Below are positions 24,455 through 36,132 of a stretch of DNA of 64,000 nt, in pieces; the stretch's first letter is position 1, and every line of letters starts with the position of its first letter. Source of the stretch: Piper betle (lineage: Eukaryota; Streptophyta; Magnoliopsida; Piperales; Piperaceae); assembly GCA_033002965.1 (NCBI GenBank), contig JAURVB010014173.1, positions 103,735 to 167,734 of the forward strand, written 5' to 3'. The notes beneath the pieces were generated by a model. That model had not been told where the DNA came from. It searched no databases and saw nothing but the letters and a program-made list of their open reading frames with translations. The translations under genes and the position numbers were made by a program.

Positions 24455-25857
24455 AAAAACTCATATCAAAACCAGAGATGTGCTTTGGTCAGCTCCAGCA
24501 AGTCCCCGCATTTGAGCACATTGGGTATGTCGACAACTTCGTTACAATCTGAATCCGAGTCAAGGACTATGTCCGGCATGTGGCTTGGAGGAGTACTACT
24601 GGCAGCCATGGCAGCAATATTGAGCTCTATTCTGAAGGTACGGATGTGTTTGAGCTGAAAGAGCTCTTCTATGAGTTTCCCAAGGCCTGTTTTCTGAGTG
24701 GACATTGCGACGAGGGTCATGGGGAGTTGTATATTGCATTGGAAGAAGCTGCACCGGATAGAGGCTAGACCTGCTATGCAATTGCACTTTGGCAATGGAG
24801 GCAGAGAAGCTTGGGAAAGTAAGGTTCGAGGTGAATGCAGAGATTTTTCGTTTTATTTTGTTCATATAGCGACTAGTCTATTTTGTTCTTATTACCATTA
24901 TTTTCGTCTAAATATGGAAAAAATTGAAAAAATAAGTTTGAAGTTTTTGTATAAAAATAAGTTATGTCCCGGATCTACTTTTATTAATAAAAGAGGTATA
25001 AAAATTTTGCACTTAATAAAAGTAGGAGGTTTTTATCGATAAAAATACAATAAAAAATAAATTAAAATATTATAATTTATATTATCATTTAATAAAAATC
25101 TATCTCCTTAAAAGTAAGAATTAGTTCGAATCTATTTCTAAGAATTATATATAAAATTAAAATCGTAACTGCATGACGTGCATGGCGTAATTTAACACCC
25201 AAATCCCAAATCCTGTTCACTCTCGTATGAATAAAAAGATAGCACCTTGAACCTTCACCATTCCCTAACATGCATTGAGGTGCCCATTTGGTTTAAGATT
25301 TCGGGCTATATCAAGATTAATCATGCAAAGAAGACGAGGTTGATTGCTTGAATCCCACCCTTCACAGAGTTTCCTTTCCCAACGGTGGAAATTTATGACC
25401 AGCTCTATATGCATCGTCGTCGGCTTTTCCCATTAACATGGAAGACATTCAATGGCAAAACTTTTGAATGATCGCCTTGTTTTGAACTCCACCATGCAAT
25501 AATCAATGGCAAACAATAGCTGCTATCACACTTGTAGCGTACTTCTATTACGATCTTAAGTAACTTCTTATTTTGTTGATCTGCATCTACTTCACATACT
25601 AGTACCATATATGGACTATTTAACTAATGAAAAATGGTTTTACATTCCACCATTCCGATTATCATTCGTTTGTAGAAAACTACGTATATCAATTGCATGA
25701 CAATGTACTACAGTGCTACTGCTAATCGTCATTTATGAGGTGTGAATTTGTTGAGATATGACGATCTTAACGATAGCAATTTCTCAAGATACACAGCACG
25801 TAGATTAATGCAAAGAATTGTATATTACATATTCTACATATATATTGACATATAAAT
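24455..25857. other. Intergenic, with an unrecognised minus-strand open frame
   Basis: Within 24466-24795 a minus-strand frame of 109 codons contains TPPSHMPDIVLDSDSDCNEV and IELNIAAMAASS. Base composition there is more balanced than in the flanks, so it might be an old exon or captured fragment. I recognise no family and do not call a gene. The rest is AT-rich. Confidence 0.3.
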
Positions 25858-26282
25858 GTGTAGACCACCATGCAGACCACGGTCATGACCATGGTGACAT
25901 GCAAACCTTTCATGAGCATGGCCTCCATCACTACGATCCATTATCCGCACCTAACTACACCAACACAGGCCAAATTCACCTGCATTGCTGCGGCGGTGGG
26001 CCGAGGCCGCCTCCGTTCTACGACTTCCCGGCGGTGGCAGGGGAGTCTTCTCCGGCCGTGGCGAAGCCGTTGTTGGCCACAGTGGGTTGTGAGTCTGACC
26101 CTGCCCAACAAATAGCGGACCATGGAAGGGAAGAGGCCGGGATCGGTGATTGGACCTTGTTGGTGACCATGGGCGAGGACGAAGACCCATCCAAAGGGGT
26201 TCACCAGATGAAGCGGCTCTCTGTTCGTGGAGAAATGGACCTTTGGGGCTATGGAAAGAAAAATCAAACATGTATAATATAA
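25858..26282 (+). CDS. Unrecognised His-rich open frame, possibly a gene remnant
   Basis: A GC-rich stretch (about 25950-26250) stands out from AT-rich flanks. Read in the frame of 25818 it gives a His/Asp-rich lead (HHADHGHDHGDMQTFHEHGL), then GGGPRPPPFYDFP, KPLLATVG, IGDWTLLVTMGEDEDPSKG and MKRLSVRGEMDLWGYG. The frame closes at a TAA at 26280-26282, in the target duplication of the hAT element that begins at 26284. An acceptor-like TGTGTAG precedes 25864, so this could be a terminal exon. I do not recognise the family. A real short exon, a truncated gene or chance coding-like DNA are all possible. Confidence 0.3.
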
Positions 26283-26283
26283 T

Positions 26284-26931
26284 TAGGGGTGCTAATTGAG
26301 CGAGCGAGCCGAGCTCGACATGTGTTCGAGCTCGGCTCGAATAGTTCGAAACTCGTTCGAACTCGACTCGAGATCGAACGAGTTTTGAACATACATGCTC
26401 GAGTTCGACTCGAATATCTTTTATGTGTTCGAGCTCGACTCGAGCTCGAATATACTTAAACTGTTTAATTTTTATGAGCTCGTTCGCCAGCTCGTTCGTT
26501 AGCTCGAAACCAGCTCGATTAAAAGTCAAAAGTCAAAAGTACTTCACTTAAAAAAAAATGAGGCCAATGTGGTTTGAACCCACAACCTTGAAGTCATCAA
26601 GGTGAATACTTACCATCTCAACTATCTTGCTTCTTTGTTATTATATTACTATATATATATATATAATATTATATTATAATATAATATAAAGACTATATTA
26701 TTATATTATTTTATCGAGTCGAGTTCGAATCGAGCTACGAGTCGAGTTCGAGTCGATTTCGAGTTATAACCGAGTCGAGTCGAGTCGAACACGACCTTGC
26801 TCAAGCTCGGCTCGTAAGATTCGAGTTCGAGTCGAGTTCGAGTCGAGCATTTAAATGTCGAGTTTCGAGTCGAGTCATGCCGAGCCGAACGCTAAATGCT
26901 CACGAGCTGGCTCGCTCAATTAGCAACCCTA
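26284..26931. mobile_element. Short hAT-type element with 8-bp target duplication
   Basis: Inverted ends TAGGGGTGCTAATTGAGCG and, read in reverse from the right, TAGGGTTGCTAATTGAGCG are almost identical. AATATAAT flanks both sides (26276-26283 and 26932-26939), the hAT size. The subterminal zones are dense in TCGAGCTCGAAC motifs. The core holds a (TA)-rich block and a tRNA-like segment (see 26559-26632). Length is 648 bp; no coding capacity. Confidence 0.85.
26559..26632 (-). other. tRNA-like (SINE-head-like) segment inside the hAT element
   Basis: On the minus strand, TAGTTGAGATGGTAAGT resembles a tRNA A box and GGTTGTGGGTTCAAACC a B box, spaced as in a tRNA. A T-arm-like hairpin TGTGG-GTTCAAA-CCACA is perfect. 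A normal acceptor stem is not evident, so it is not called a functional tRNA gene. The same pair of motifs, more decayed, is in the element at 3428-4065. Confidence 0.5.
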
Positions 26932-27636
26932 AATATAATTCCTCCTTTTGAGCTCTTCCAAGTCCTCTATTATTATTGTTGGATGTGATTAAAAAATTAA
27001 TTTCATCTTTCTTGCCCTTTTTTTGATGTGGCAATCTGAATAAATCCAACTGTACATAATGAACTCTAATGCTTGAGCTTTTCGAGTTGTAGTATTACCA
27101 TTATGTGACTATTGTTTGTTGTGATGGAAGGAAATTAATTAGATGCACTTACAGTGTTACGCCCAAAAAAATGAAGACATAGCATACTTGAAAAGTTAAT
27201 ATTGGCTAATTTATTTACCAATGAACTTGTTGACTCCATACTCCATACTTTGACAATAAGAAGTGAGTTTGAATCTGGTTAAAGGGTTTTACCTAAACTC
27301 AAAATTTATTAAATCAAATATGAATCTAGCCTAGCCTATATAACTTCTTTGAGATGTGACTAGTAAGCCTATATAACATCCTTAGTAAAACCTATAATTT
27401 AATATGGAACGAAATTGCTCTCATACTATATATAATGACTCGCTTTAAAGTATAAACTAATGGATATAAATTATATATTCAAAAATATTTAGCAAAGTTG
27501 AAAATTTATAAATCATTTAAACTTGTAAATAATATCTTACCTCAATATTTATTATATGTAAGATTAAGTTAAGAGATCTCACACATCTGGTCACCCCTGA
27601 TCATTGAGCAACTAGATCTGGCCCCCAAACCATGGG
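26932..27636. other. AT-rich intergenic DNA
   Basis: Between the short hAT element and the outer LTR. No gene or defined element was recognised. Confidence 0.4.
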
Positions 27637-27933
27637 TGTGACACTCCAAATCTTGTTCACGCTTAAGAACTGAACTGAAATATCATGGGTCCCGATTGAC
27701 CAGCTAATTTGAATCCAACTTGTGCGGAAATACTCTCGGTGTTTTAAGATGAAGATAAGACTTGTTATGCATAAATAAATGCACATAACCCTAACATGAT
27801 ATTATATAGATGGCATAAAAACCAATTTACACACCAACAACAATTGTCATAAAAATCAATAAAAATTCAAAAACATAAAATGGACACAGTCTCCCCTAAA
27901 AGTGCAATTAAGGGCCACCCTATCGAAACTATA

Positions 27934-30900
27934 TGTAAAACCCACGATTCGAGTTAGGGTTTTATATTTAGAACCGGTCGGGTCGACCGTTATTTTTTTC
28001 GAGTTGAGTCAGTTTCAGGACACGTGTACCGAGCCAATGCCAGTCGCGTGTATGAGCTATGAGGGTCATGCGTACCCAAGTATATGATGATAACGTCATG
28101 AACACAGCAGAACAGAATGAGTTATCAGATATATGAGAGTATGCCAGTCATTTTTTTTTATTTTTATATATAGTGGATCGTAGAATTAGTATTAGGCCGT
28201 TTACCGCGTTAGGACGCGTTCGGGCAGTTTGGGTGGGTTGATAGTTCTAGAGCATACCATTATAATTTTTTTTGTTGTTGTTTGATTTTACGGGATTTTT
28301 CCCGATTTTTATGAATTTTTTTAGGATTTAATACGAGTTAGTTATGATACTTGACTCGAGACGGAGACGAGTCAAGTATTATTTACGAGTTTGCCACCCA
28401 ACTAATTTTTCACCCCGACTTTTCTCCCCCACGCCCAAACCCTCGCCGCGCCGCCCCTGTTCGCGCGCCACCGCCGCCACGGCCGGCGCCGCCTGGCCGC
28501 CGATCGACGCCGCCCAGCCCGGCCACGGCGTCGCCCTGCCGCCCCGACCAGGTCCGGCCCCCATCGGACCGCCGCGACGCGAGGAAACCACGCCGCGACG
28601 CCGCGGCCGCGTTGCGGTCGCGTCGCCGATTCCGCCGCCGGCGAGCATCGCCACCACGATCAGGTGGTCGCCTCAGCACCGTCGACCACCCAGTGACGCT
28701 TCCTGACCGGAGCGGAGGCTGTTGCCGCCGTGGCCGGCCGGATCTAGCAACCACCACGGCCGGCCTCTGTTTTGCCGTTTTCCGGCGAGCCGCCGCCTCC
28801 ATTGGCCACACTGAGGTCATAGATGAGTCGGGCTCGCCGAGCCGGTTCCGATGGTACCCTATATGACCCCTATCCAGCTAGTAGACGCCGATGGCGATTG
28901 TCGCCGGAAAACCACCGGAAGTCGCCGGAAAACCGCCATTAGCTGCCGGAAAACCGCCGGAAAATCGGAATTTCTGGAATTCGCCGGAATTCACCGGATC
29001 TTCCGCGGGGCTCACCCAGTGGAGCCCGATCGAGCTTCGGACGCCGATGAGCGCCGAATTTGAGCTCCGAGACGCGCGACGGAACCCTAGCCGTCGCCGA
29101 ATGTCGACAACGTGAGGTATAAGTACCTCCGATTGAGTTATTTAAAATTGATTATGATTGTTAGTATACCATGCTAGAATTGAATAATTGTCATGATAAA
29201 TGTATGAGTATGAGTGTAGTGATGATTGCATGATGCAATTAATTGAGAATGAATAGTGAATGATCTAATGAGGTAGATCGAGTTGAGCATGATAATTGTG
29301 CATGATGAGATTATTAGTTAATGAAGTGATCTAATGAGATGAATTGTGTATGAACATGTTAATCTAGTATGATGCAACTTAGAAGAACAGAATAAAATAT
29401 GGTATGAGTAGTTGAGTTAGGATTATTTACTCTTATAATTATTTGATGGTTATTTTGATGATGATTCTGTGTTTAATTGTGTTGAGTTTGATGCATCATT
29501 TAGTTAGCGGGCGTTAGTATTTAGTTTTGATGTGTAGGTACGGAATAGGAGCTCGCCGCCTAGGCGCGATGACACGCTCGGAGCTTCTACCAGGTCCGTT
29601 TAGGACTCGTCTTGTTTTACGCTCTTCCATTGTATGTTTATTTTATTATTGCAGGGCGGGTTAAGTGGCGTTTTATCGGATCCCACTTAACTCGGGCCAT
29701 TTAATCGAATATTTCCGGATTAATAACCCCTCGAGGATGAGATCCCTCGAGGATGATTTCGAAAACAAGATCCACCACAAGTTGCCTTCGGGCCTATTAT
29801 ATGAATCCCTTCCCAGGCCTATATATATAGTTTTATCGAGTTTTCAGTGAGACGAGAGATGGAGAAACCGACTGCACGTACCATGCAGAGGATGCCGTGA
29901 CAGTCAAAGCGGGCTCTGGATTAGTGCCAGCGGACTGTTCCATTCCCGAGGGATCCTGACAACTCCGCGTTTGAGTTCCTCACACCCGGAGAACGTGGAG
30001 GTTTACGGGTACTGTTTAGTACAGCGCATGTCCGGACTTGTGGTTCAAAGGGTACTAAAGGCGACTGCCTGAGAGTACTCGGCCTTCGTGCTCAAGGCCA
30101 GGAGAGATATGGAGGTAAGGAGAGGGCTTAGGATAAAGTTTCACGAGAAGTACTGAAAAAGAAGTGCTGAGAGTAGCACAGTACCAGCAGCAGAGCAGTA
30201 AGTTCGGGATGCTACCGGGTCTGCAGCCCAGTGGCTCCTCAGTAGTGCCCTTCAGAGTGTTCTTGAGGAAGTATGATGTTTTCTTTCAGATGAGAGTTTG
30301 CTCTCATAGCCAGTTTGTTATAGTTATTTTATTTTCCGGACCAGTAACGCTTGTTACTGACGTTTTTCTTATATATATGTAGGTGATAAGCACGAGATGG
30401 ATGAGCCAGCTGGGACGGAGGAGCAATAAGGTCTTCTGCACACACACATTGGGTGATTGAATATTTAATGTTGTATTTTATGATATTATTTTATGCACAT
30501 GCTATGAGTAAATGTTTGAGCATGATGATATGATATGAATGAAATGTTAAGACACGATGACAGAATGCAAAATATGATCAGAGTAGCGCAGCAAAAGTAG
30601 ATGGGTTGAGACCCAAGTTTTAGAATGAGTTATATATGTTAGATTTTAGATTTTGTGTGAATGAAATTGTTTGATATATGGTTAGATATATATTTGCATA
30701 TGTATATTTGACAGGGTGGCCCCTAATTGCATTTTTAGGGGAAACTCTATCCGTTATATTTCAAAGTTTTCATTAATTTTGATCGTGATTGTGTTGGTGT
30801 GCACTTTGATTTGCATGTCATTCATGTAGTACCATGTTAGGGTTTTGTGTATTCATCCATGCATTGATGAGTCGTATCTTCATCTTAAGACGCCGAGATT

Positions 30901-30994
30901 GGATCCGTATGAGTTAGGTTCGGGTTAGCCGACCTAACCGGGGCCTGTAACATGCCGGTTCGGTTCACGAGTGTGGACCGGATTTGGGGTGTTA

Positions 30995-30996
<2 letters not shown>
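27934..30996 (+). mobile_element. Inner nested solo LTR (plus orientation) with perfect CTATA duplication
   Basis: Begins TGTAAAACCCACGATTCGAG and ends TTTGGGGTGTTACA. CTATA stands directly on both sides (27929-27933 and 30997-31001), the 5-bp duplication made by retroviral-type integrase. Length is 3063 bp. There is no primer site or coding region next to it, hence a solo LTR, the product of recombination between two LTRs. It includes a GC-rich island (about 28410-29115), a GCCGGAAAACC minisatellite (about 28903-28985) and a possible promoter zone. It is about 97% like the copy at 63785. Confidence 0.88.
28410..29115 (+). other. GC-rich island inside the inner LTR
   Basis: Roughly 700 bp rich in CGCCG and GCCGG motifs, open in several frames with Arg/Pro/Ala-rich translations (for example FHPDFSPPRPNPRRAAPV). 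No domain is recognised. Counterparts occur in the LTRs at about 32400-33160 and 49170-49800, so it is an LTR feature and not a host gene. Confidence 0.6.

Positions 30997-30997
<1 letters not shown>

Positions 30998-31037
<40 letters not shown>
30998..31037 (+). repeat. (TA)n run at the inner/outer LTR junction
   Basis: The TA run starts in the right-hand CTATA duplication, so the inner LTR inserted at the edge of a (TA) tract of the outer LTR. Confidence 0.9.
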
Positions 31038-31045
<8 letters not shown>

Positions 31046-33600
31046 TAGATATTAGATATTTGCATTCACATAGAATTCTAATTTACTGTATGCTATCATT
31101 TAAAATCTTGGGTCTCGACCCACTTATGCATTATATTCACATTTTACATTATTTCATCATGGCTAGTATTTAATCACATCATTCTCAATATAATATCATA
31201 AACAAAATATTAAGCATGCAATCATCTGATATGTGTGTGCAAGAGACATCGCTGCTTCTCCGTAAAGGCTGGCACATATAACTCATGCTCATCACTTACA
31301 TATATTATAAAAGTACGTCAGTAACGAATGTTACTAGTCCAAAATATAACTATAACGAATTGACTATAAGAGCTAACTCTCATATGAAGAAAAATATTTG
31401 TATACTACACCAAAATTCTCTGAAGGGCACTTATTGAGGAGCTGCTAGGCTACAGACCCAATAGCATCCCAAATTGGCTTGTCTATTAATGCCTCTCTCA
31501 ACATTTTCTCATTTTATTTTCCTGGTCTTTGGGACTACCAGTATATTCTAAGCCCTCTCCTTTCCTCCATAAGTTTCATAGCCTTGAGCACGAAGGTTGG
31601 GTACTCTCACGCCGTTGCCTTTAGTACCCTTTGAAGTACAAGTCTGGACGTGCACTGTACTGAACAGTACCTGTAAACCTCCACGTTCTCCGGGTATGAG
31701 GAATTCAAACGCAGGGTTGTCAGGATCCCTCGGGAATAGAACAACCCGCTTTAACTGGAATGTGCACCTGCTCATAGTATGTACGAGTCAGTTTTCTCAT
31801 CTCTCATCTCACTGAAATATGATAAAATTATATATATAGGCATAGGAAGGGATTTATATAATAGGCTCAAAGGCAACTTGTAGTGGATCTTATTTTTGAA
31901 AACATATTCGAGGGATTTCATCCTCGAGAGTTATTAATCTAGAAAACTGGCTGATTAAATGGACGGGTTAAGTGAGATTCAATAAAACGCCACTTTACCC
32001 ATCTTGCAAGTAATAAAACAAACATACGATAGAATGGAGCGTAAGACAGGGATGAGTCCTAAATGAACCTGGCAGAAGCTCTAAGCGTGTTCTTGCACCG
32101 AAACTGTGAGCTCCTACTCTGTACCTATACAATAAGACTAAATACTAATGCCTAATATAATGCATGAATGTTACATTTCACATCAATCCATACCAGACAA
32201 CCACAACAATTTTTGTCTATGTCTCAAGCTAGGGCATTCATTCATAAAAACTATATAATTAATTATGAATTAATTGTCTAACCCTAATTCCCCATTATCA
32301 TCTGTTAACATGCATTTAAATTTAAACTAACATCTATTTTGCATCACAATAAGATAATAAAATAATTCATTATCAAATAAAATTTTATACCTAATCGTCG
32401 ATCACGCAGCGACGGCAACGATTACTGACTGTTGCTGAGGCAAGGTGACGACGGCTAAGGGCCTAGGTTGGCACAGCCGGTGCCCTCGATGACTAGGTTA
32501 CGACAACCGACGACTGCTGTCCAGCAGAAACTTCTGGACAGTTGCGGCAAGAAAGTGTCAAAAAGGGGGTAGCTAGGTAGAGTGGTAGGCTACGAAAGGA
32601 GGATCTAGGCAAGGGTGATAACAAGGGGTCAATGATGGAAATAAATCGTCAAGGCAATCGCTGGTGGCAAGAAAGGTGGTCGGCTAGGGCAAACGGACCA
32701 AAAGAGGGGTTTTCGATTGGGGAGGGGATTTGTGCGATTGAGGTTATCAAGGGAACGGGAGGGGATGGGAAGACAACGGTGGTGTGCGATGGTCAATGGT
32801 GGCTCCAATCACCAGCAGCAGCAACTTGTAGCGGCAGCCTCGTTTCTTAAGTTCCGTGCATGTGAAGGATGGGCTGGGATGGTGTCAGGACTGTCGAGGG
32901 AAGAGTGGGGAGCGTGGCCAGAGCCTATCGCCAGAGTCAGCGACAAGGTCGCGGCCAGCTTGAGTGAGGGTCGTGGGGGAGAGGGAAGGAGAAAAGGAGA
33001 AGGGAGCTGGGTGGGGAGGGTGGTAGCGAGGTGGTGTGGGCTTCAGGACAACGGTAGCAGTTGTCGCCGGTCGTCAGTGGTGGGGTGACAAGGGAAGGGG
33101 GTGGGGGTCGATTGTTGGGGAGAAAGAAGAGAGGGTTGGGAGGGAAAGATATCGTAGTCAGGGCATTTTCGTAATAAAAATACCTGACTAGAGTCAATAT
33201 TACGAAATACATCCCGAAAAATATAAAATAAAATATATTAAAATACCATAAAATAAAACAATAGAGTTCTAACTCGAATAGCATGCTTGAAATCTATTAA
33301 CCCACCCAAAAATAATAAATATGTGTCTTAATGCGGCAAGCAAAATAAACTAATTCTACGATCCACTATATATATAATATAATATAATACAATATAAAAT
33401 GACATACTTTTATATATTCTGATAACTTCATTTTTTCTTTATATTCATGACATTATCATCGTATACTTGAGTACACATGACCTTCATAGTTCATAACACA
33501 CAACCAGCCATTGTTTATTACAGGTGTTGTGAAACTGACTACGACTAAAAATAATAGTGGAACTGATTAGAAAACCATGACTCGAGATACAGGTTTTACG

Positions 33601-34247
33601 ATAAGACTAGCGAAAAAACAAGGCAAAAGTTTAAAATAATTATCAACCAATAACGAGCTTAGAGGTAACTAAATCTAGCTACCCTATGGCCCATGGTTGG
33701 CGGTGGCCAAATTGTTGCCCATATTGGGCAGCTGGCCCTACCAAGGGGTGGCGGCCAGGCCATTTAAAAAAGGTTTTTTGTTTTTTTCCTGTTTTATAAA
33801 TTAAGGAGTGTTTAAATTAAAATTTTCTTTTATGATATTCTGTTTTCATTCTCCCACCACCACCGGATAATATTAAAAACTAATTCTTTTTAAAAAAAAA
33901 CTTTTGAAATTAATTTAGTAGGCCACCATCACCACCTCTTTCCCAACTCCCGCCAAAAGGATTCAAATTCGATTTCAAAAGTTTGGAGCTTTAGCAATGC
34001 CATTAATTGCCTTCGTCATCCTTCTACCCCACCGCCTCTCTCACCTCTTCCCCTCCATGACCATATATTAACACCTTCTTCCCATCTCCCATGCACCTTC
34101 TCCACCCCTCCACATTCAGCCATGCAACTGGTACCCCCACTCCTTCCAACCTTCTTCTTCTTCGGTCATCATCACAATCTCTAACTATGGTTCACTTGCC
34201 GTTGTTGTTGTGTGCAGCTAGAAGCAGAGCCATGGCCGGGATCCATC
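33601..34247. other. Upstream region of the DCD gene
   Basis: AT-rich, then pyrimidine-rich from about 33930 (CACCACC, CTTCTTC runs), a usual plant leader composition. No other feature was recognised. Confidence 0.4.
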
Positions 34248-35325
34248 ATGCCGACGTCGATGTGGAAGCTAGAGGCAGGTCCTGAGCTCCGAGTCGACCG
34301 CCGCCGGCGACGAACTGACATGGAAGGCCGTGGCCTGCAAGCTTTCCATGGCGTGCCGGTCGAACGAGGTCGGTAGCAAAGAGAGCAAGCGGGATTGGGA
34401 GGGATGCTCGGTGTGAATCCGATCGTCTTCCGTAAATACTCCGACCCATTGAATGGTTTGGCTCTTCGGAAGTGCTTTTCTGAGCAGCAGGATCAGCGAT
34501 GGCACCGGACATTGCCGCCGTCGGAGATGCTGCCCAGGGGTGAAGCGTTGGGCGGGTACATCTTTGTCTGCAACAACGACACCATGCAAGAGGATCTCCG
34601 ACGCCAGCTCTTCGGTAGTTTAGCATCAAAGTTGGGTTCTTTTTGAGATTGTGAGTCCATTGGTTGAATTTTGCGGTGAATTTTTATGCAGGGTTGCCTC
34701 CCAAGTACAAGGACTCAGTTAGAGCTATCACTCCTGGGCTGCCTCTGTTCTTGTACAACTATACAGCTCACCAGCTACATGGAGTTTTCGAGGTTGAGAA
34801 CATTTGTCTTTTTATGAACATGGAGATGACTCATTGAATCATCATTCACACGAAATGAAGCTTTTCTGGCTTGCTAAGATGGTTGATTGCTACGCAGGCT
34901 GCGAGTTTTGGGGGGTCCAACATTGATCCAACTGCATGGGAAGACAAGAAATGCAGGGGAGAATCAAGATTCCCTGCCCAGGTACAGTTGTGGGGGTTGA
35001 GCTGAGGCATGTATAAGCGAGCAAGTGAAGATTTTCCTTTATCTAAAAAGATTTGATTTTTACAGGTCAGGATTCGAGTGAAGAAGGTGTGCAAGCCTTT
35101 AGAGGAGGATTCTTTCAGACCCATCTTGCACCACTATGATGGCCCCAAGTTCAGACTTCAACTCTCTGTTCCTGAGGTAAAATGCCTTCCCAGAAGCAAT
35201 CTACATTTCTTTATGTTCACCGTTTAAAGTTTGCAGTTGGTAAGACCGTCACATTGTTCTTATTGGCTTTATTTCTTCATCAGGCACTTGCGCTGCTTGA
35301 CTTGTTCATGAATGAGCTTACTTGA
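34248..35325 (+). CDS. DCD-domain (development and cell death) protein, two frame breaks in exon 1
   Basis: DCD proteins (carrot B2, N-rich protein types) are linked to stress, development and programmed cell death; the biochemical role is unclear. Exons 34248-34614, 34692-34792, 34898-34981, 35066-35176, 35284-35325, all GT-AG; about 234 residues. The domain begins GYIFVCNNDTMQEDLRRQLF and continues AITPGLPLFLYNYTAHQLHG, FGGSNIDPTAWEDKKC, ESRFPAQVRIRVKKVCKPLE, RPILHHYDGPKFRLQLSVPE, then a short tail ALALLDLFMNELT. In exon 1, MPTSMWKLEAGPEL (frame of 34248) passes to GDELTWKAVACKLSM in the next frame (one extra base at about 34280-34300), then back at about 34390-34420 (one base missing) to GVNPIVFRKYSDPLNG. 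Net frame is kept. The first exon is GC-rich, later exons are not. Confidence 0.92.
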
Positions 35326-36132
35326 ACATCATCACCCTGTACTGATCTTGGTTTCAAGTATGTAATTTGCATGGGAGATGGTACAGAGCAAGCTTTGTTG
35401 ATCCAAGTTCAAGTATAAGCCATGCCAAGATAAGGAGATGGTTTATTACTAGTAACCTGTAATTTATACCTGTAAAGATGTTCCTGTGATGTAAACGGTA
35501 TCCTCGCTTAGATTTCATGTTGCAATTTGAGTATGGAAAAAATTGCTTACCTTTCCAAAGAATAGCAGGCTTAGCCAATCAACATTAAGATTCGCAATAG
35601 CAGCAAGCCAACAGCTCTTTCACTTCGAACATTCTAACTTGTGGCCGCGCCCAATTTGATGCCAGCATGCTATGGGGCCCTTTGTGCATCACAGATACAA
35701 GTAATGGAACCAACGTAGAAAGCAATCTCAACCAAGATATTCAAGTGTCAGTGGTCAGTAGGTCATTGGTTCTCACAGTCACCAACCAACAAATAAGCCT
35801 ATCAAGGAATAAAACAATATATACAAAATGCTTACAATGCAGTTTTACAAAGGCGTGCTCCAATGATTCAATATATGCTTCAATGATAATTGGATCATCG
35901 AGCCATTCCTTGCTTTCTACAATCTGATCACAACTAATAATTACCAAATGAAGTACACTAGAATGCATCTCTTCCATTTTGTTGTGTACATGCAAACATA
36001 GGCTTCGACTACACCAGCATTGTTGTTTCTGCTTCTGATAATATAAACTTACACCCCACCTCATAAGAAGATATAGGAGTCCTCACAGAAGGAAGCACTA
36101 TTATTCTGATTAAAATGCCTTCGATATTGACT
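35326..36132. other. Space between the convergent DCD and ARF genes
   Basis: About 0.8 kb between the two stop codons, holding both 3' UTRs. No other feature was recognised. Confidence 0.5.

Larger units (their letters stand above)
27637..33600 (-). mobile_element. Outer LTR (minus orientation), split by a nested LTR
   Basis: Segments 27637-27933 and 31002-33600 join into one LTR of about 2.9 kb in minus orientation. The left part (TGTGACACTCCAAATC..., CCCCTAAAAGTGCAATTA) is the reverse complement of the 3' end of the inner LTR. The right part continues with GGTCTCGACCCACTTAT and finishes near GGTTTTACG, where TTTTACA is expected. Flanks ATGGG and ATAAG could be a decayed 5-bp target duplication (3 of 5). 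No gag-pol remains lie beside it, so it is probably a solo LTR. TG...CA ends of the form TGTAA...TTACA with LTRs near 3 kb are common in Ty3/gypsy elements (inference). Confidence 0.75.

Noticed and set aside
26559..26632. Functional tRNA gene
   Set aside because: A and B boxes and a T-arm are present but the acceptor stem and normal variable region are missing, and the segment lies inside a transposon.
28344..28866. Pro/Arg-rich open frames in the inner LTR
   Set aside because: Overlapping long frames on both strands reflect the CG-rich island; no domain and no conserved frame between LTR copies.
32632..33088. Gly/Trp-rich frames in the outer LTR
   Set aside because: Same cause: the G-rich strand of an LTR GC island.
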